Below, piece after piece: positions 17,390 through 26,257 of a stretch of DNA of 64,000 nucleotides; positions within the stretch are counted from its first letter, which is position 1; each line of letters begins with the position of its first letter. Made by a program: the position numbers and the translations under genes. The notes beneath the pieces are model-generated. The model saw only the letters and a list, made by a program, of their open reading frames with translations. It was not told the DNA's origin and made no database searches. This DNA is from Ornithinimicrobium cavernae (GTDB lineage Bacteria; Actinomycetota; Actinomycetes; Actinomycetales; Dermatophilaceae), in assembly GCF_003121625.1 (NCBI RefSeq), contig NZ_QDDJ01000004.1, positions 124,001 through 188,000 on the forward strand, read 5' to 3'.

Positions 17390-19108
17390 ATGAAAATTCA
17401 TTCGATCGAGATTTCAAATTTCAAAGCCATTGCTCGCGCAACCATGGATCTACATCCGACATTCAATGTGTTAGTCGGCTCCAATGGATCCGGAAAGAGC
17501 AGCGTCTTGCAAGCGCTGCATTGGATGCTGCAGTCCGGGCGGAACCAAGTGGTAAAACCAGGAGTCCCAGGGAAGGCCTCTACGCTATCGGAGAAAGACG
17601 CCATCTTCATGCCCTCGGCCGAATATCAGAGCGCTGGACACGGCGCAGATTACGGAAATTTCAAGAGCAACCCTCAACTTGACCTTCGCATCGTCGCAAT
17701 CGACGACGACGATACCGAAATCGAGGCTGAATTGTGGCTAAAGGCCGCGCGCAACGAGGGCATTTCCGTGCACGTTCCCGCGAACAACCAGTTCGTTGGA
17801 TTCATGCGAGACAGAAGGAGGGAGATCAGCGCCTACATCCCAGGGCTCGCTGGCATCCCATTAGTAGAGGAAAAACGTTCCCAATTGATCGTACATAGGT
17901 CGGCCGCTGCAGGCGATGCGAACACCGTATTGCGCAACATGTTGGACCTTCTTAGGAAGCAGGACGTCAATGGGCGCAGTGGCCTTGACTTTGTCTCCGA
18001 ACTCGTTGCGCGTGTAATGGGGGATTTTGCACTCAAGGTCGAGTTTGAGGACGAACGGCACGCCCGCGTAGTTGCAACGTTTCGCGTCGGGGAGATGGGA
18101 ACTTCTGGGGACAAGTTGTACCGTCCGCTCGAGTTGGCAGGAATTGGCTATCTCCAAGTCCTGCAAATATTCTGCTATCTGGTCTACTTTCGGCCAGCCC
18201 TGCTATTAGTTGACGAGCCTGATGCACATCTCTATCCGATAGCCCAAGAGCGTCTAGTCGAAGTACTGCATGAGGCGGCCGAACAGTTTGATTCTCAAGT
18301 CATCTTGACTACCCACAGTCCATCGATCGTTCGAGCCTTGCCCCAAAGTTCCAGAGTAATCTGGATGAAGGACGGGAAAGTGGAACCGAGCGGTGACTCC
18401 GCGGCTCGTCAGTTGATGGGCTGGGGATTGCTCGATCGCAAGATCATACTTCTCACTGAGGACGCGCGAACCGAGATGTTGCGTGCCCTCATCGGACAGT
18501 GGCCAGACCTCGAACGGTCCACTGCAATCTGGCCCTTTCACGGTACAGGTAAGTTGCCCACCGCCGAGACGCTGGCCGGCTTCCAGGCCATGGTTGGCAC
18601 GAACGTGACGATCGTCATTCATCGAGATCGCGACTTCCTCATGCCGCTCGAAGCTGAGACATTTGCTCAATCCTATAAGAGCCACGGACACCATGTGTGG
18701 CTCACCAAGCATTCTGATATCGAGTCATACTGGGCTACACCAAGCGTTGTCGCACACCATTTTGAAATCCAGCACGCAGACGCCGTTGAGTTAGTCTGTG
18801 AAGCGACAGCGCGCGCGAATGCGGGTGAAGACGCGATCCAAAAGATGCGGAGAAAACGAAGCGAGGCTTTGAAGTCCTTCAATAGTGATGGAACTATTCC
18901 GCATTACAGCGACGCGCAGGTATTGGCCGAGGCCACACTGCATGGCGAACAGTTCGGCGTGCTGGGCAAGACGCTTATGAGCCGCATTCGCGACGCCTCG
19001 ACTAAGCAAGGCCTTCCAAACGCAAACACTTTCGGAAAGGCTATTCCTCAAGGCGCACGCGGCACGCTCGCCCTTGACCTGCAAGCGCTACTGAGGTCCT
19101 GCACTTGA
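17390..19108 (+). CDS. OLD-family ATP-dependent nuclease (AAA ATPase plus TOPRIM)
   Basis: The product is 572 residues from ATG 17390 (GGAAGG upstream; TTG 17366 and ATG 17378 are alternatives). The start MKIHSIEISNFKAI is typical of SMC/RecF-like ATPases. Walker A is GSNGSGKSS (~31-39); the signature region and Walker B LLLVDEPDAH lie at ~270, followed by ILTTHSPSIVRALP. The C-terminal third looks like a TOPRIM nuclease: LLTEDARTE (~355) for the catalytic Glu and IVIHRDRDFL (~411) for the DxD. This is the class 1 OLD layout seen in phage P2 Old and GajA. No UvrD-type partner is adjacent. Codon use is AT-richer than the neighbours. An anti-phage role is likely by family. Confidence 0.83.
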   Translation: MKIHSIEISNFKAIARATMDLHPTFNVLVGSNGSGKSSVLQALHWMLQSGRNQVVKPGVPGKASTLSEKDAIFMPSAEYQSAGHGADYGNFKSNPQLDLRIVAIDDDDTEIEAELWLKAARNEGISVHVPANNQFVGFMRDRRREISAYIPGLAGIPLVEEKRSQLIVHRSAAAGDANTVLRNMLDLLRKQDVNGRSGLDFVSELVARVMGDFALKVEFEDERHARVVATFRVGEMGTSGDKLYRPLELAGIGYLQVLQIFCYLVYFRPALLLVDEPDAHLYPIAQERLVEVLHEAAEQFDSQVILTTHSPSIVRALPQSSRVIWMKDGKVEPSGDSAARQLMGWGLLDRKIILLTEDARTEMLRALIGQWPDLERSTAIWPFHGTGKLPTAETLAGFQAMVGTNVTIVIHRDRDFLMPLEAETFAQSYKSHGHHVWLTKHSDIESYWATPSVVAHHFEIQHADAVELVCEATARANAGEDAIQKMRRKRSEALKSFNSDGTIPHYSDAQVLAEATLHGEQFGVLGKTLMSRIRDASTKQGLPNANTFGKAIPQGARGTLALDLQALLRSCT

Positions 19109-19669
19109 CCGCAACTTCGTAACTCTTAGCGTCCCACCCTGGAGAATGCCACCTAAATGCTGGTCATGCTGATTGAAGACCTCGTACCCAGCGTTGATTT
19201 CTGCGATGCTAGCCTGCTAGCTCCCTACGAGCAATGATTCGGCTAAGAGTATGCCACCACCCAGCTGGGTCTCAGCGACGCGAGATTTGCTCGCAAAGAC
19301 ACTGATCCCTTCTCAAATATGTCCAACACCGCCCCGCAACGGTGTGATCTATCCCCCGGGAACCACTGCATTGGCAGCCTCGAGGTCGACGAAGCGGTGA
19401 CCGGGACTCAGCCGGTGCCCGAGGTATCGGGGGGATCGCCCCTGCCGCCCTCCCTGCGAGGCAACCGCATGCGGCCACAGATCGTCCCAATAGCGGACGG
19501 ATGGCGAGCGAAAGCGTCTGGACGCCAGTTGTTCAGAGCGTCGCCAGATTTCTGTCGAGGGCACGCAATGTCATCGGAGCATGTTGCGCTTCGTGTACAT
19601 GGCTTTCCGTCGCCGCTTGGTCGATCGATACAGTTGACTGGGACAAACGTCACCGGCGGCTACCGCTTG
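19109..19669. other. Gene-free stretch between the two defence genes
   Basis: There are 561 bp between the ends of two convergent genes. Short open frames exist on both strands, but none has a ribosome site, a recognisable domain or consistent codon use. No terminator-like hairpin stood out by eye. Confidence 0.4.
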
Positions 19670-21220
19670 TCATCGGGAGATCGTGGCCGAGGACGCGTCG
19701 TCCGTCGGCGCAGACTGGAGCATTCCCTGGAGTGCGATCAAGTGCCCAAGTACCTCGTCGTAGCCGAGAACGGCTACAGCGGAGAGGCCAGCTCGATACC
19801 GCAGGAACGAATCGCGATGTGCGCCCTCAAGGGTGGATACTCGTCCGACGATGACTGCGCCGCGAAGGTCGTGCCAGGGGTCAATGTCGAGTTTGGGGTC
19901 TCGGTGCAGCCGCTGAGCAAGGTCGCGAGGAACTGCCGCCAACTGGGACTGTACCTGGCTCACGGCACCGCTGAGTTGTCCGTGCGGCGCGTAGACCGAC
20001 TCATTCCCCTTGCCACCCCGATAGGCGGTGTTGCTCACGAGTCTGGCCGCTGGGGTCTTGATCTCAACGACCACAGCCGTTCGAGTAACCGTATTCGCGC
20101 ATAGGAAATCAGTGATACGGGCACCGCGCCCGTCAACGCCCGCGGCCTGCACGTGGGCATGCTGCCGGCGAACAACGATCGGCGTCGAGAAGACCTGCTG
20201 CAGCGCGAAGCGGTTGGTGTCAAAGAACTCCTGCCAATAGGCCTCGTTGCTGTCATGTTTTCCCGCCAGGCTTGCGGCGAATCGTTCAATTAGCGCCTTC
20301 AGCGACACCAACTCGATGTCTGCTCGCAGTTTCCCGAGCCGTTCGGGTGCCTCCTGGGCGAGCGTAGGAGCAGCGCGCGACACCTCGCTCATGAGATTTT
20401 CCCGGTCTGCAGGCCCCATGACGTGGCCGGTTGCGACCTCTTCGGTTAGGGCGCTGATGACCGGATTTCGGCCGTACTTAGGTTCCACTCGGTCGAGACC
20501 AAACAACTCTGCAGTGGCGTTGTGACAGTCGGCCTCGACGACACGACGTACGGCCGTGCGTCCTCGCCCTCGACTGCGTTCCACTGCGGCGCGGTAGTCC
20601 TCGAAGCGTTGGAGCGAAATCCGGAACGTCTTGCCGTCCGAATCCTTACCTTCAACGCCCGAGGCCACGAAACACACTACCGTGCATCCCGTATGTTTCT
20701 CGATCTCCCGGATCAGGCCGACGTATTCTCGTCTTATGCCCAATCCGTACTCATAAATCGAACCAAATCCCTTCGGCAGGCCGCGAACGTAGAGGAGTCC
20801 GAAACGATCGTGCTCAGCGGAGTGATCTCCGGCGTTCCAGTTCGGCGCTTCAACCTGTAGCTCTTTGACCTGGCTAAACTGGTCGTCGAGTTGTCCGAGA
20901 TGGGTTGCACGCGGGAAGATCCTCAGGAGCTTCTCGACCCGGTCGAAGCGCAACATCTCGAAGCGACTGTCGCCGCCGTCCCGTTGTATCCGAGTCAGAA
21001 CGAGTTCGTCGCCATCGTCGTGCTGCGTGACCGACCCGAATCGGTCCTTGAGTTCCGTGGCATCGGCACTGAATCGGCCCATACCGTCGGAGGGCTCGTC
21101 CTCGTGAAGCTCGGCGCCGTCGTCGTCAAATGACCCGTTGCTCAACGTGGCTGCCCCGGAAGCGACGCGACGTCCATGGGCATCCTGCACATCGAGAGGA
21201 GGACGATCAACGCGATCCAT
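19670..21220 (-). CDS. sduA: Shedu-type nuclease (SduA/DUF4263-like) with a long N-terminal region
   Basis: This is a 516-residue protein if translated from ATG 21220; no strong ribosome site is seen and ATG 21082 is an alternative. The C-terminal ~220 residues match the Shedu domain: EAYWQEFFDTNRFALQQVF at its start, then ARITDFLC, VVVEIKTPAARLV (PD-(D/E)XK-like core with D...ExK) and QLSGAVSQVQSQL. A valine/glycine-rich strand (AVIVGR) and YDEVLGHL close it. The N-terminal ~300 residues, with YVRGLPKGFGSIYEYGLGI and GCTVVCFVASG, are probably a sensor region and are not recognised. Shedu is a single-gene anti-phage system. It faces the OLD-type gene. Confidence 0.78.
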   Translation of the reverse strand: MDRVDRPPLDVQDAHGRRVASGAATLSNGSFDDDGAELHEDEPSDGMGRFSADATELKDRFGSVTQHDDGDELVLTRIQRDGGDSRFEMLRFDRVEKLLRIFPRATHLGQLDDQFSQVKELQVEAPNWNAGDHSAEHDRFGLLYVRGLPKGFGSIYEYGLGIRREYVGLIREIEKHTGCTVVCFVASGVEGKDSDGKTFRISLQRFEDYRAAVERSRGRGRTAVRRVVEADCHNATAELFGLDRVEPKYGRNPVISALTEEVATGHVMGPADRENLMSEVSRAAPTLAQEAPERLGKLRADIELVSLKALIERFAASLAGKHDSNEAYWQEFFDTNRFALQQVFSTPIVVRRQHAHVQAAGVDGRGARITDFLCANTVTRTAVVVEIKTPAARLVSNTAYRGGKGNESVYAPHGQLSGAVSQVQSQLAAVPRDLAQRLHRDPKLDIDPWHDLRGAVIVGRVSTLEGAHRDSFLRYRAGLSAVAVLGYDEVLGHLIALQGMLQSAPTDDASSATISR

Positions 21221-21553
21221 AGGAGTGGTGACAGGAGCGGTTCAACCCCAAGGCGGTCCATCCACCGACCGTACTACGGACCGGTGCTGACCGAGCAGTA
21301 TGGTGAGTGCGCGTTCTCTGCCACTGCCGCGAGTTGTTCACCGGTCCGGGGATGTCTCACGGTGCGTCCGTCCGATGTCTAATGGGCAGGGTGACTCCGC
21401 CGCGTGCAGGGCAGGCTGACGCAGGCCCAACACCCGATACACAGGTTCGCCCCTCGGCTGGCTCGTTGCACACGCAATTCGATCGACGACTTTCGAGGCG
21501 GAGCCGCGATGGCCCTCGCCACTGGTGCCCACACTGTTACTCGCGGGACCGGT
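21221..21553. other. Intergenic stretch between the Shedu and GntR genes
   Basis: No gene could be supported in 333 bp. It holds the presumed promoter of the Shedu-type gene (leftward) and the 3' end of the regulator transcript. It is the likely right-hand junction between acquired DNA and the methylthioribose-type regulon. Confidence 0.4.
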
Positions 21554-22270
21554 CTAGACGGTGCGGACGAGGGTGAAGGAGTAGCGGCCCTCGATGAAGT
21601 AGGTGCGGGAGTAGAGAACAAGCTCACCCGTGGCGTCGTGGTGCAGTTGGTTGAGCAGCAGGAACAACTTATGGGTCGCGGCCTCGCTCCCCCAGCCGAC
21701 GTGGTTGGACTCCACGGCGTGCACCTCGGCGAAGGCGGTGACCGGCACCCGCCCTAGTCGCGTCTTCATGAAGTCAAACAGTGAGCCGGTGAGTTCCTCA
21801 GGGTCGAAGCCCTTGGGCAATAGGTGGGCCGGCATCAGGTCGTAGGAGTAGGCCAGCACCTCGCCATCGGCCAGGATCGTGCGGCGGATCTCCAGGACCT
21901 GGGTGTCGCCGGGCACCTCCATGCGCGCCGCCTCCTCGGGCATCACTGCCCGCAGGATCCGGCTGGCGTAGACCATGTCCGGCACGTGTCCGGTCGCGCG
22001 GATGGACTCGGTGATCGAGTCGAGCCGTTCCAGGCCGGTGCGCACCGCCGGTTGTTCGACAACAAAGGTCCCCACACCGTGCGCCGTTCTGACAAGTCCC
22101 AGCGCTTCGAGCTCCCGCAGGGCTGCGCGGACCGTGGGTCGGGAGACCCCGAACTGGGTGCCCAGCTCCGCCTCGGGCGGGAGCTTGGACCCCGCGGGGT
22201 ACTGCCCCGCAGCCAGCGCGCTGCGGAGATCCTCCGCGACGCGGGACACGAGCGTGCCGCTGCGGGCCAT
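21554..22270 (-). CDS. GntR/HutC-family transcriptional regulator of the methylthiopentose regulon
   Basis: This 238-residue regulator starts at ATG 22270 behind GGGAGGATCC. The N-terminal winged helix-turn-helix (~1-70) shows GSKLPPEAELGTQFGVSRPT and ALRELEALGLV, then GVGTFV. Residues ~80-235 form a UTRA effector domain with VLEIRRTILADGEVLAYS and LYSRTYFIEGRYSFTLVR, typical of HutC-type sugar sensors. It is divergent from mtnA. Its likely operators are the GTTGTCNGACAAC palindromes at 10804, 22399 and (weaker) 10884. One lies directly after a mtnA -10 box, so repression relieved by a pathway sugar phosphate is expected; this is inference. Confidence 0.88.
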   Translation of the reverse strand: MARSGTLVSRVAEDLRSALAAGQYPAGSKLPPEAELGTQFGVSRPTVRAALRELEALGLVRTAHGVGTFVVEQPAVRTGLERLDSITESIRATGHVPDMVYASRILRAVMPEEAARMEVPGDTQVLEIRRTILADGEVLAYSYDLMPAHLLPKGFDPEELTGSLFDFMKTRLGRVPVTAFAEVHAVESNHVGWGSEAATHKLFLLLNQLHHDATGELVLYSRTYFIEGRYSFTLVRTV

Positions 22271-22360
22271 GGATCCTCCCAGGAGTCGACGTCCCGGTGG
22301 ACCCGGGTGGTTGCCGAGGACACTGTACGACGCACCGGGTCACGATGTCGCCTCAAACTA

Positions 22361-22389
22361 TTGACAACACCTTGCCCGGCGCTTACGTT
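22361..22389 (+). promoter_or_regulatory. Sigma-70-type promoter of the mtnA operon
   Basis: TTGACA (22361-22366) and TACGTT (22384-22389) are separated by exactly 17 bp. This is an unusually good match for a high-GC genome. The expected transcript start, ~22396, lies just before the operator at 22399. Confidence 0.75.
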
Positions 22390-22398
22390 TGCCGACAA

Positions 22399-22411
22399 GT
22401 TGTCGGACAAC
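22399..22411. promoter_or_regulatory. Operator palindrome GTTGTCGGACAAC before mtnA
   Basis: The site is identical to 10804-10816. It lies 9 bp after the -10 box and 20 bp before the mtnA start, overlapping the predicted early transcript, so a bound GntR protein would block transcription. Confidence 0.82.
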
Positions 22412-22431
22412 GTCGTCCCGGAGGAACACAC

Positions 22432-23469
22432 ATGGTGCTGGCAGTCGAGTGGGTCGAGTCCCCTCAGCCGAGGATCCGGTTGCTCGACCAGACCGCGCTG
22501 CCCGCCCAGGAGACCCACCTGGACATCACCACCGTGGACGGCCTGGTCGCTGCCATCCAGAGCCTGGCCGTGCGGGGAGCGCCCGCGCTCGGCGCGGCCG
22601 GCGCCCTCGGTGTCGTCGTCGCGATGCACCAGGCCGACCGCGAGGGTTGGGACGAGACTCGCCTGCAGACCGAGGTCGACCGGATCCGCCTCGCCCGTCC
22701 CACCGCGGTCAACCTCGCCTGGGGCGTCGACCAGGTCCGTGGCGCGATGGCCCAGGGCGCCGAGCAGGTGCTGACCCTCGCCCGAGGCGTCGTCACCGAC
22801 GACGAGACCGCCAACCGAGAGCTGTCCCGCCTCGGCGCCGACTGGGTCCTGGAGCGAACCGGGCTGGAGCGGGTGCGGGTGGTGACCCACTGCAACACCG
22901 GCGCGCTGGCCACGAGTGCCTGGGGCACGGCATACGGGATCATCCACGAGCTGCACGACCGGGGCCGGCTTGGCCTGGTCTATGCCGACGAGACCCGCCC
23001 CCTGCTGCAGGGGTCCCGGCTGACCAGCTGGGAGCTCACCCAGGACGGCATCGAGCACGTCGTGCAGGTCGACGGCGCTGCCCCCAGCACGATCCTGCGC
23101 GGACTAGTGGACGTCGCGATCATCGGCGCCGACCGGATCGTCGCTAACGGAGACACTGCCAACAAGGTCGGCTCGGTCTCCCTCGCGCTGGCGTGCGCCC
23201 GCGCCGGGATCCCGTTCGTCGTGGCTGCCCCCTCCTCCACCGTCGACCTGGCGACCACCACCGGCGACGACATCGAGATCGAGCAGCGCGACCCCGAGGA
23301 GGTCGTCAACTTCGGCGGCCGCCGCACCGCTCCCGAGGGCGTCAAGGGCTTCAACCCGGCCTTCGACGTCACGCCGCACGACCTGATCAGCGCCATCGTC
23401 ACCGAGCGCGGCGTCGTCGAGCCGGTGCAGACCCCCCATCACAACCTGCTCGCGAGGATCGCGGGCTGA
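22432..23469 (+). CDS. mtnA: S-methyl-5-thioribose-1-phosphate isomerase (MtnA), or 5-deoxyribose-1-phosphate isomerase
   Basis: The 345-residue protein from ATG 22432 (GGAGGAACAC upstream) has the eIF2B-like MtnA fold. Landmarks are IQSLAVRGAPALGAAGALG, VVTHCNTGAL with the catalytic Cys (Cys154), VYADETRPLLQGSRLT, and IIGADRIVANGDTANKVGS with the catalytic Asp (Asp234). MtnA converts 5-methylthioribose-1-phosphate to 5-methylthioribulose-1-phosphate; the close relative DrdI does the same for 5-deoxyribose-1-phosphate, and sequence reading alone does not separate them. It heads a transcript with the ABC importer and mtnK, which supplies its substrate. Confidence 0.92.
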   Translation: MVLAVEWVESPQPRIRLLDQTALPAQETHLDITTVDGLVAAIQSLAVRGAPALGAAGALGVVVAMHQADREGWDETRLQTEVDRIRLARPTAVNLAWGVDQVRGAMAQGAEQVLTLARGVVTDDETANRELSRLGADWVLERTGLERVRVVTHCNTGALATSAWGTAYGIIHELHDRGRLGLVYADETRPLLQGSRLTSWELTQDGIEHVVQVDGAAPSTILRGLVDVAIIGADRIVANGDTANKVGSVSLALACARAGIPFVVAAPSSTVDLATTTGDDIEIEQRDPEEVVNFGGRRTAPEGVKGFNPAFDVTPHDLISAIVTERGVVEPVQTPHHNLLARIAG

Positions 23470-23506
23470 GCAGACCGCAGCACGGCTGCGCAACGAAAGG
23501 ACAATC

Positions 23507-24643
23507 ATGAGGAACAGCAAGGTTCTTCTGGCAGGGCTGCTTGGCGCATCCGTCTTCGCGATGTCCGCGTGCAGCCAGGGCGGGACGGCCGACGACGACC
23601 CGAGCGGGGACGCCGGCACCACCGCCGACGCCGGTGAGGGCAGCGCCGACGAGGGCGAGACCACCTCGGCCAGCGCCGAGGCGCCCGCGCCGTTCGACGA
23701 GGCGGTCAACATCGCGATCGTGCAGAACAGCGGGCAGGGCGACTACTTCCAGCAGTACCTCAACGGCACCCGCCAGCAGGTCGAGGCGCTGGGCGGCGAA
23801 CTCGCCGTCTTCGACGCCCAGGGCGACAACGCCACCCAGGCCTCCCAGCTCGACCAGGCGATCGCCGCCTCCCCCGACGGCATCATCGTGCGCCACGGCT
23901 TCCCCGACACGCTGTGCCCGGGCGTCAACAAGGCCATCGAGCAGGGCATCCCCGTCATCATCTACGACGTGGAGATCCAGGAGTGCGCCCCCGAGGCGAT
24001 CCAGACCCAGCAGTCGGACGTCGAGATGGCCTCCCTCGTCCTGGACCAGATGGTCGAGGACATCGGCAGCGACCAGAACGTCGGCTACGTCAACGTCGCC
24101 GGCATCGCCCCGCTGGACCGTCGCGACGCGGTGTGGCAGGACTACAAGGCCGAGAACAACTGGACCGAGCTGTTCAAGACCGGCACCTACACCAACTCCA
24201 GCGCCACCGACACCGCGCCGATGGTGAGCAACGCCCTGAAGGCCAACCCCGACGTGGCGGCGATCTACGCGCCCTACGACGAGCTGACCAAGGGCACCCT
24301 GTCGGCCCTGGAGCAGAACCCGGACCTGGAGGGCAAGGTCAAGGTCTACGGCGCCGACATCTCCACCGCCGACATCGAGCTGATGAAGGCCGAGGGCAGC
24401 CCGTGGGTGGCGACCGGCGCGACCGACCCCAACGCCATTGGCGCCGCGGTCGTGCGGACGCTGGCCCTGCACATGGCCGGTGAGCTCCAGGAGACCAAGG
24501 TGGAGTTCCCGCCGATCCTCATCACCGCGGACTTCCTGCGGGAGAACGACGTGAACAACATGGAGGACCTGCGCGCCGCCGAGCCGGCCCTCAACATCGC
24601 CGACGTCTCCTCGGCCGACTGGATCCCGTCCGTGACGTTCTGA
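23507..24643 (+). CDS. Sugar ABC transporter substrate-binding lipoprotein (RbsB-like)
   Basis: ATG 23507 follows GAAAGGA. The 378-residue product has a lipoprotein signal ending MSACS (lipidated Cys about residue 22), then an acidic Ala/Glu/Thr linker and a type I periplasmic-binding fold: NIAIVQNSGQGDYFQQYLNG, DNATQASQLDQAIAASPDGI, YAPYDELTKGTLSALEQNP and YGADISTADIELM. This is the ribose/xylose/autoinducer-2 class. Given mtnA and mtnK in the same operon, methylthioribose, 5-deoxyribose or a related nucleoside breakdown product is the likely ligand. A strong hairpin just after the stop may let it be made in excess over the other importer parts. Confidence 0.9.
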   Translation: MRNSKVLLAGLLGASVFAMSACSQGGTADDDPSGDAGTTADAGEGSADEGETTSASAEAPAPFDEAVNIAIVQNSGQGDYFQQYLNGTRQQVEALGGELAVFDAQGDNATQASQLDQAIAASPDGIIVRHGFPDTLCPGVNKAIEQGIPVIIYDVEIQECAPEAIQTQQSDVEMASLVLDQMVEDIGSDQNVGYVNVAGIAPLDRRDAVWQDYKAENNWTELFKTGTYTNSSATDTAPMVSNALKANPDVAAIYAPYDELTKGTLSALEQNPDLEGKVKVYGADISTADIELMKAEGSPWVATGATDPNAIGAAVVRTLALHMAGELQETKVEFPPILITADFLRENDVNNMEDLRAAEPALNIADVSSADWIPSVTF

Positions 24644-24649
24644 CCTGAG

Positions 24650-24688
24650 ACGTGTGGGCGGCAGCCGGCCCGGCTGCCGCCCACACGT
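24650..24688. terminator. Intra-operon hairpin (partial terminator or mRNA stabiliser)
   Basis: A perfect 19-base inverted repeat (arms 24650-24668 and 24670-24688, starting ACGTGTGGGCGG) lies between the binding-protein and ATPase genes. There is no T-run. Such hairpins commonly raise binding-protein mRNA relative to downstream transporter mRNA. Confidence 0.8.
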
Positions 24689-24724
24689 GCCCGCAACCAC
24701 ACGACATACGACAGGGAGGACGAC

Positions 24725-26254
24725 GTGCAGGACGACGCAACCACCGACCCGGCCGGGGCCCTGCGCCTGGAGGGCATCACCAAGGACTTCGGGCCCAACC
24801 GTGTCCTCAAGGGCGTCACGATGGACCTGCGGGCCGGGCGGGTCACCGCGCTGCTGGGAGCCAACGGCGCCGGCAAGTCCACCCTGATCAAGATCCTCAG
24901 CGGCATCTACGAGCGGCAGGACGGCCGCATCCTCGTCTCCGGGCAGGCGGTGGACATCTCCACGCCGATGACCGCGGCGCAGCACGGCATCCAGACCGTC
25001 CACCAGCGCATCGACGACAGCATCATCCCGGACCTGACGGTCGCCGAGAACCTGGTGTTCGAGGAGATGGTCCGCGGCTCCGGGCCGCGGGTGCGCACCC
25101 TGAAGAGCCTCCTGCCCCGGGCCCGCGAGATCGCCCAGACCCTCGACCTGGAGTGGTCGGACAACTTCCTGCTCAAGGACGCCTTCGAGATCGGCATCGC
25201 CGACGGGCAGCTCCTGCTGCTGGCCCGCGCGCTGAACCACCGGCCCAAGGTGCTCATCCTCGACGAGCCCACCTCGACCCTGTCCGCAACCGAGACCGAC
25301 CGGCTGTTCACGCTGGTCCGCCGGCTCCGGGACGAGGGCGTGGCGATCATGTATGTCACGCACCGCCTCAGCGAGGTCCGCACCCTGGCCGACGACCTGG
25401 TCGTGCTGCGCGACGGCCGGCTCCAGCAGGAGCAGAGCGCGCCGTTCGACATGCCGGCCGCCGTCGAGGCGATGCTGGGCAAGACCATCCAGGTGGAGGT
25501 CAGTGAGCTGACCGAGCACCGAGGTGAGCGGGTCGCTCTGGAGCTGCGCGGCATACAGCTGCTCCCTCGGTCCGCCCCCATCGACCTGGACCTGCGCTAT
25601 GGCGAGGTGACCGGCGTCATCGGTCTGATCGGTGCCGGCAAGACCGAGCTCGCCCAGGCCGTCTTCGGGGCGGAGCGGCTGCGGGCCGGGTCGATGCGAC
25701 TGGACGGGGCCGAGTTCGCGCCGCGCAGCACCCGGGATGCTGTGCGGCGCGGCATCTACCTGGCGCCGGAGGACCGGGCGGCGCAGGCGATGCTCCTGGG
25801 CTGGACCGTGGCGACCACCGGCAGCCTGCCCTTCCTGGCCAAGATCAGCCGCGGGTCGGTGGTCAACCGGCGGGCCGAGCGGCGGATGGCGGCCGACATC
25901 ATCAACGACTACGGGGTCGTGGCCACCGGGCCGGACCAGGAGATGGACGCGCTGTCCGGCGGCAACCAGCAGAAGGTCGTCGTCGCGCGGTGGCTGCGCC
26001 AGTCTCCCCGGATCATGCTGCTCGACGAGCCTTTCCGCGGCGTCGACCTGGGCGCCCGGCGGGACCTGGCGCACAAGGCGCGCGAGCAGGCGGAGGCGGG
26101 GGCCTGCGTGGTCGTCCTGGTCAGCGACGTCGAGGAGCTGCGGGAGGTCGCCGACCGCGTGGTCGTCCTCGCCGAGGGCCAGACCTATCTGGACGCCTAT
26201 GCGTCCGAGATCGACAACTCCACCATCATCGCAAGCATGTCGGAGGTTGCTTAA
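24725..26254 (+). CDS. Sugar ABC transporter ATP-binding protein (two fused ABC domains)
   Basis: GTG 24725 follows GGGAGGACGAC. The 509-residue protein has two nucleotide-binding domains, as in RbsA/MglA. Domain 1 has Walker A LLGANGAGKST and Walker B VLILDEPTSTL, but its signature region reads IADGQLLLLARAL rather than LSGGQ, a variation also seen in this family. Domain 2 has a degenerate Walker A (GLIGAGKTEL), the signature LSGGNQQKVVVARWL and MLLDEPFRGVD. It energises import of the sugar bound by the preceding lipoprotein through the permease encoded three bases downstream. Confidence 0.92.
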   Translation: MQDDATTDPAGALRLEGITKDFGPNRVLKGVTMDLRAGRVTALLGANGAGKSTLIKILSGIYERQDGRILVSGQAVDISTPMTAAQHGIQTVHQRIDDSIIPDLTVAENLVFEEMVRGSGPRVRTLKSLLPRAREIAQTLDLEWSDNFLLKDAFEIGIADGQLLLLARALNHRPKVLILDEPTSTLSATETDRLFTLVRRLRDEGVAIMYVTHRLSEVRTLADDLVVLRDGRLQQEQSAPFDMPAAVEAMLGKTIQVEVSELTEHRGERVALELRGIQLLPRSAPIDLDLRYGEVTGVIGLIGAGKTELAQAVFGAERLRAGSMRLDGAEFAPRSTRDAVRRGIYLAPEDRAAQAMLLGWTVATTGSLPFLAKISRGSVVNRRAERRMAADIINDYGVVATGPDQEMDALSGGNQQKVVVARWLRQSPRIMLLDEPFRGVDLGARRDLAHKAREQAEAGACVVVLVSDVEELREVADRVVVLAEGQTYLDAYASEIDNSTIIASMSEVA

Positions 26255-26257
26255 CCC

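Noticed and set aside
17056-17682. Open frame upstream of and overlapping the OLD-type gene
   Set aside because: No ribosome site, no domain, and it runs out of frame through the Walker A region of a well-supported gene.
22051-22063. GTTGTTCGACAAC, an operator-like palindrome inside the GntR coding region
   Set aside because: It differs from the operator in the central bases and encodes conserved residues of the regulator, so codon choice explains it as well as an autoregulatory site would.
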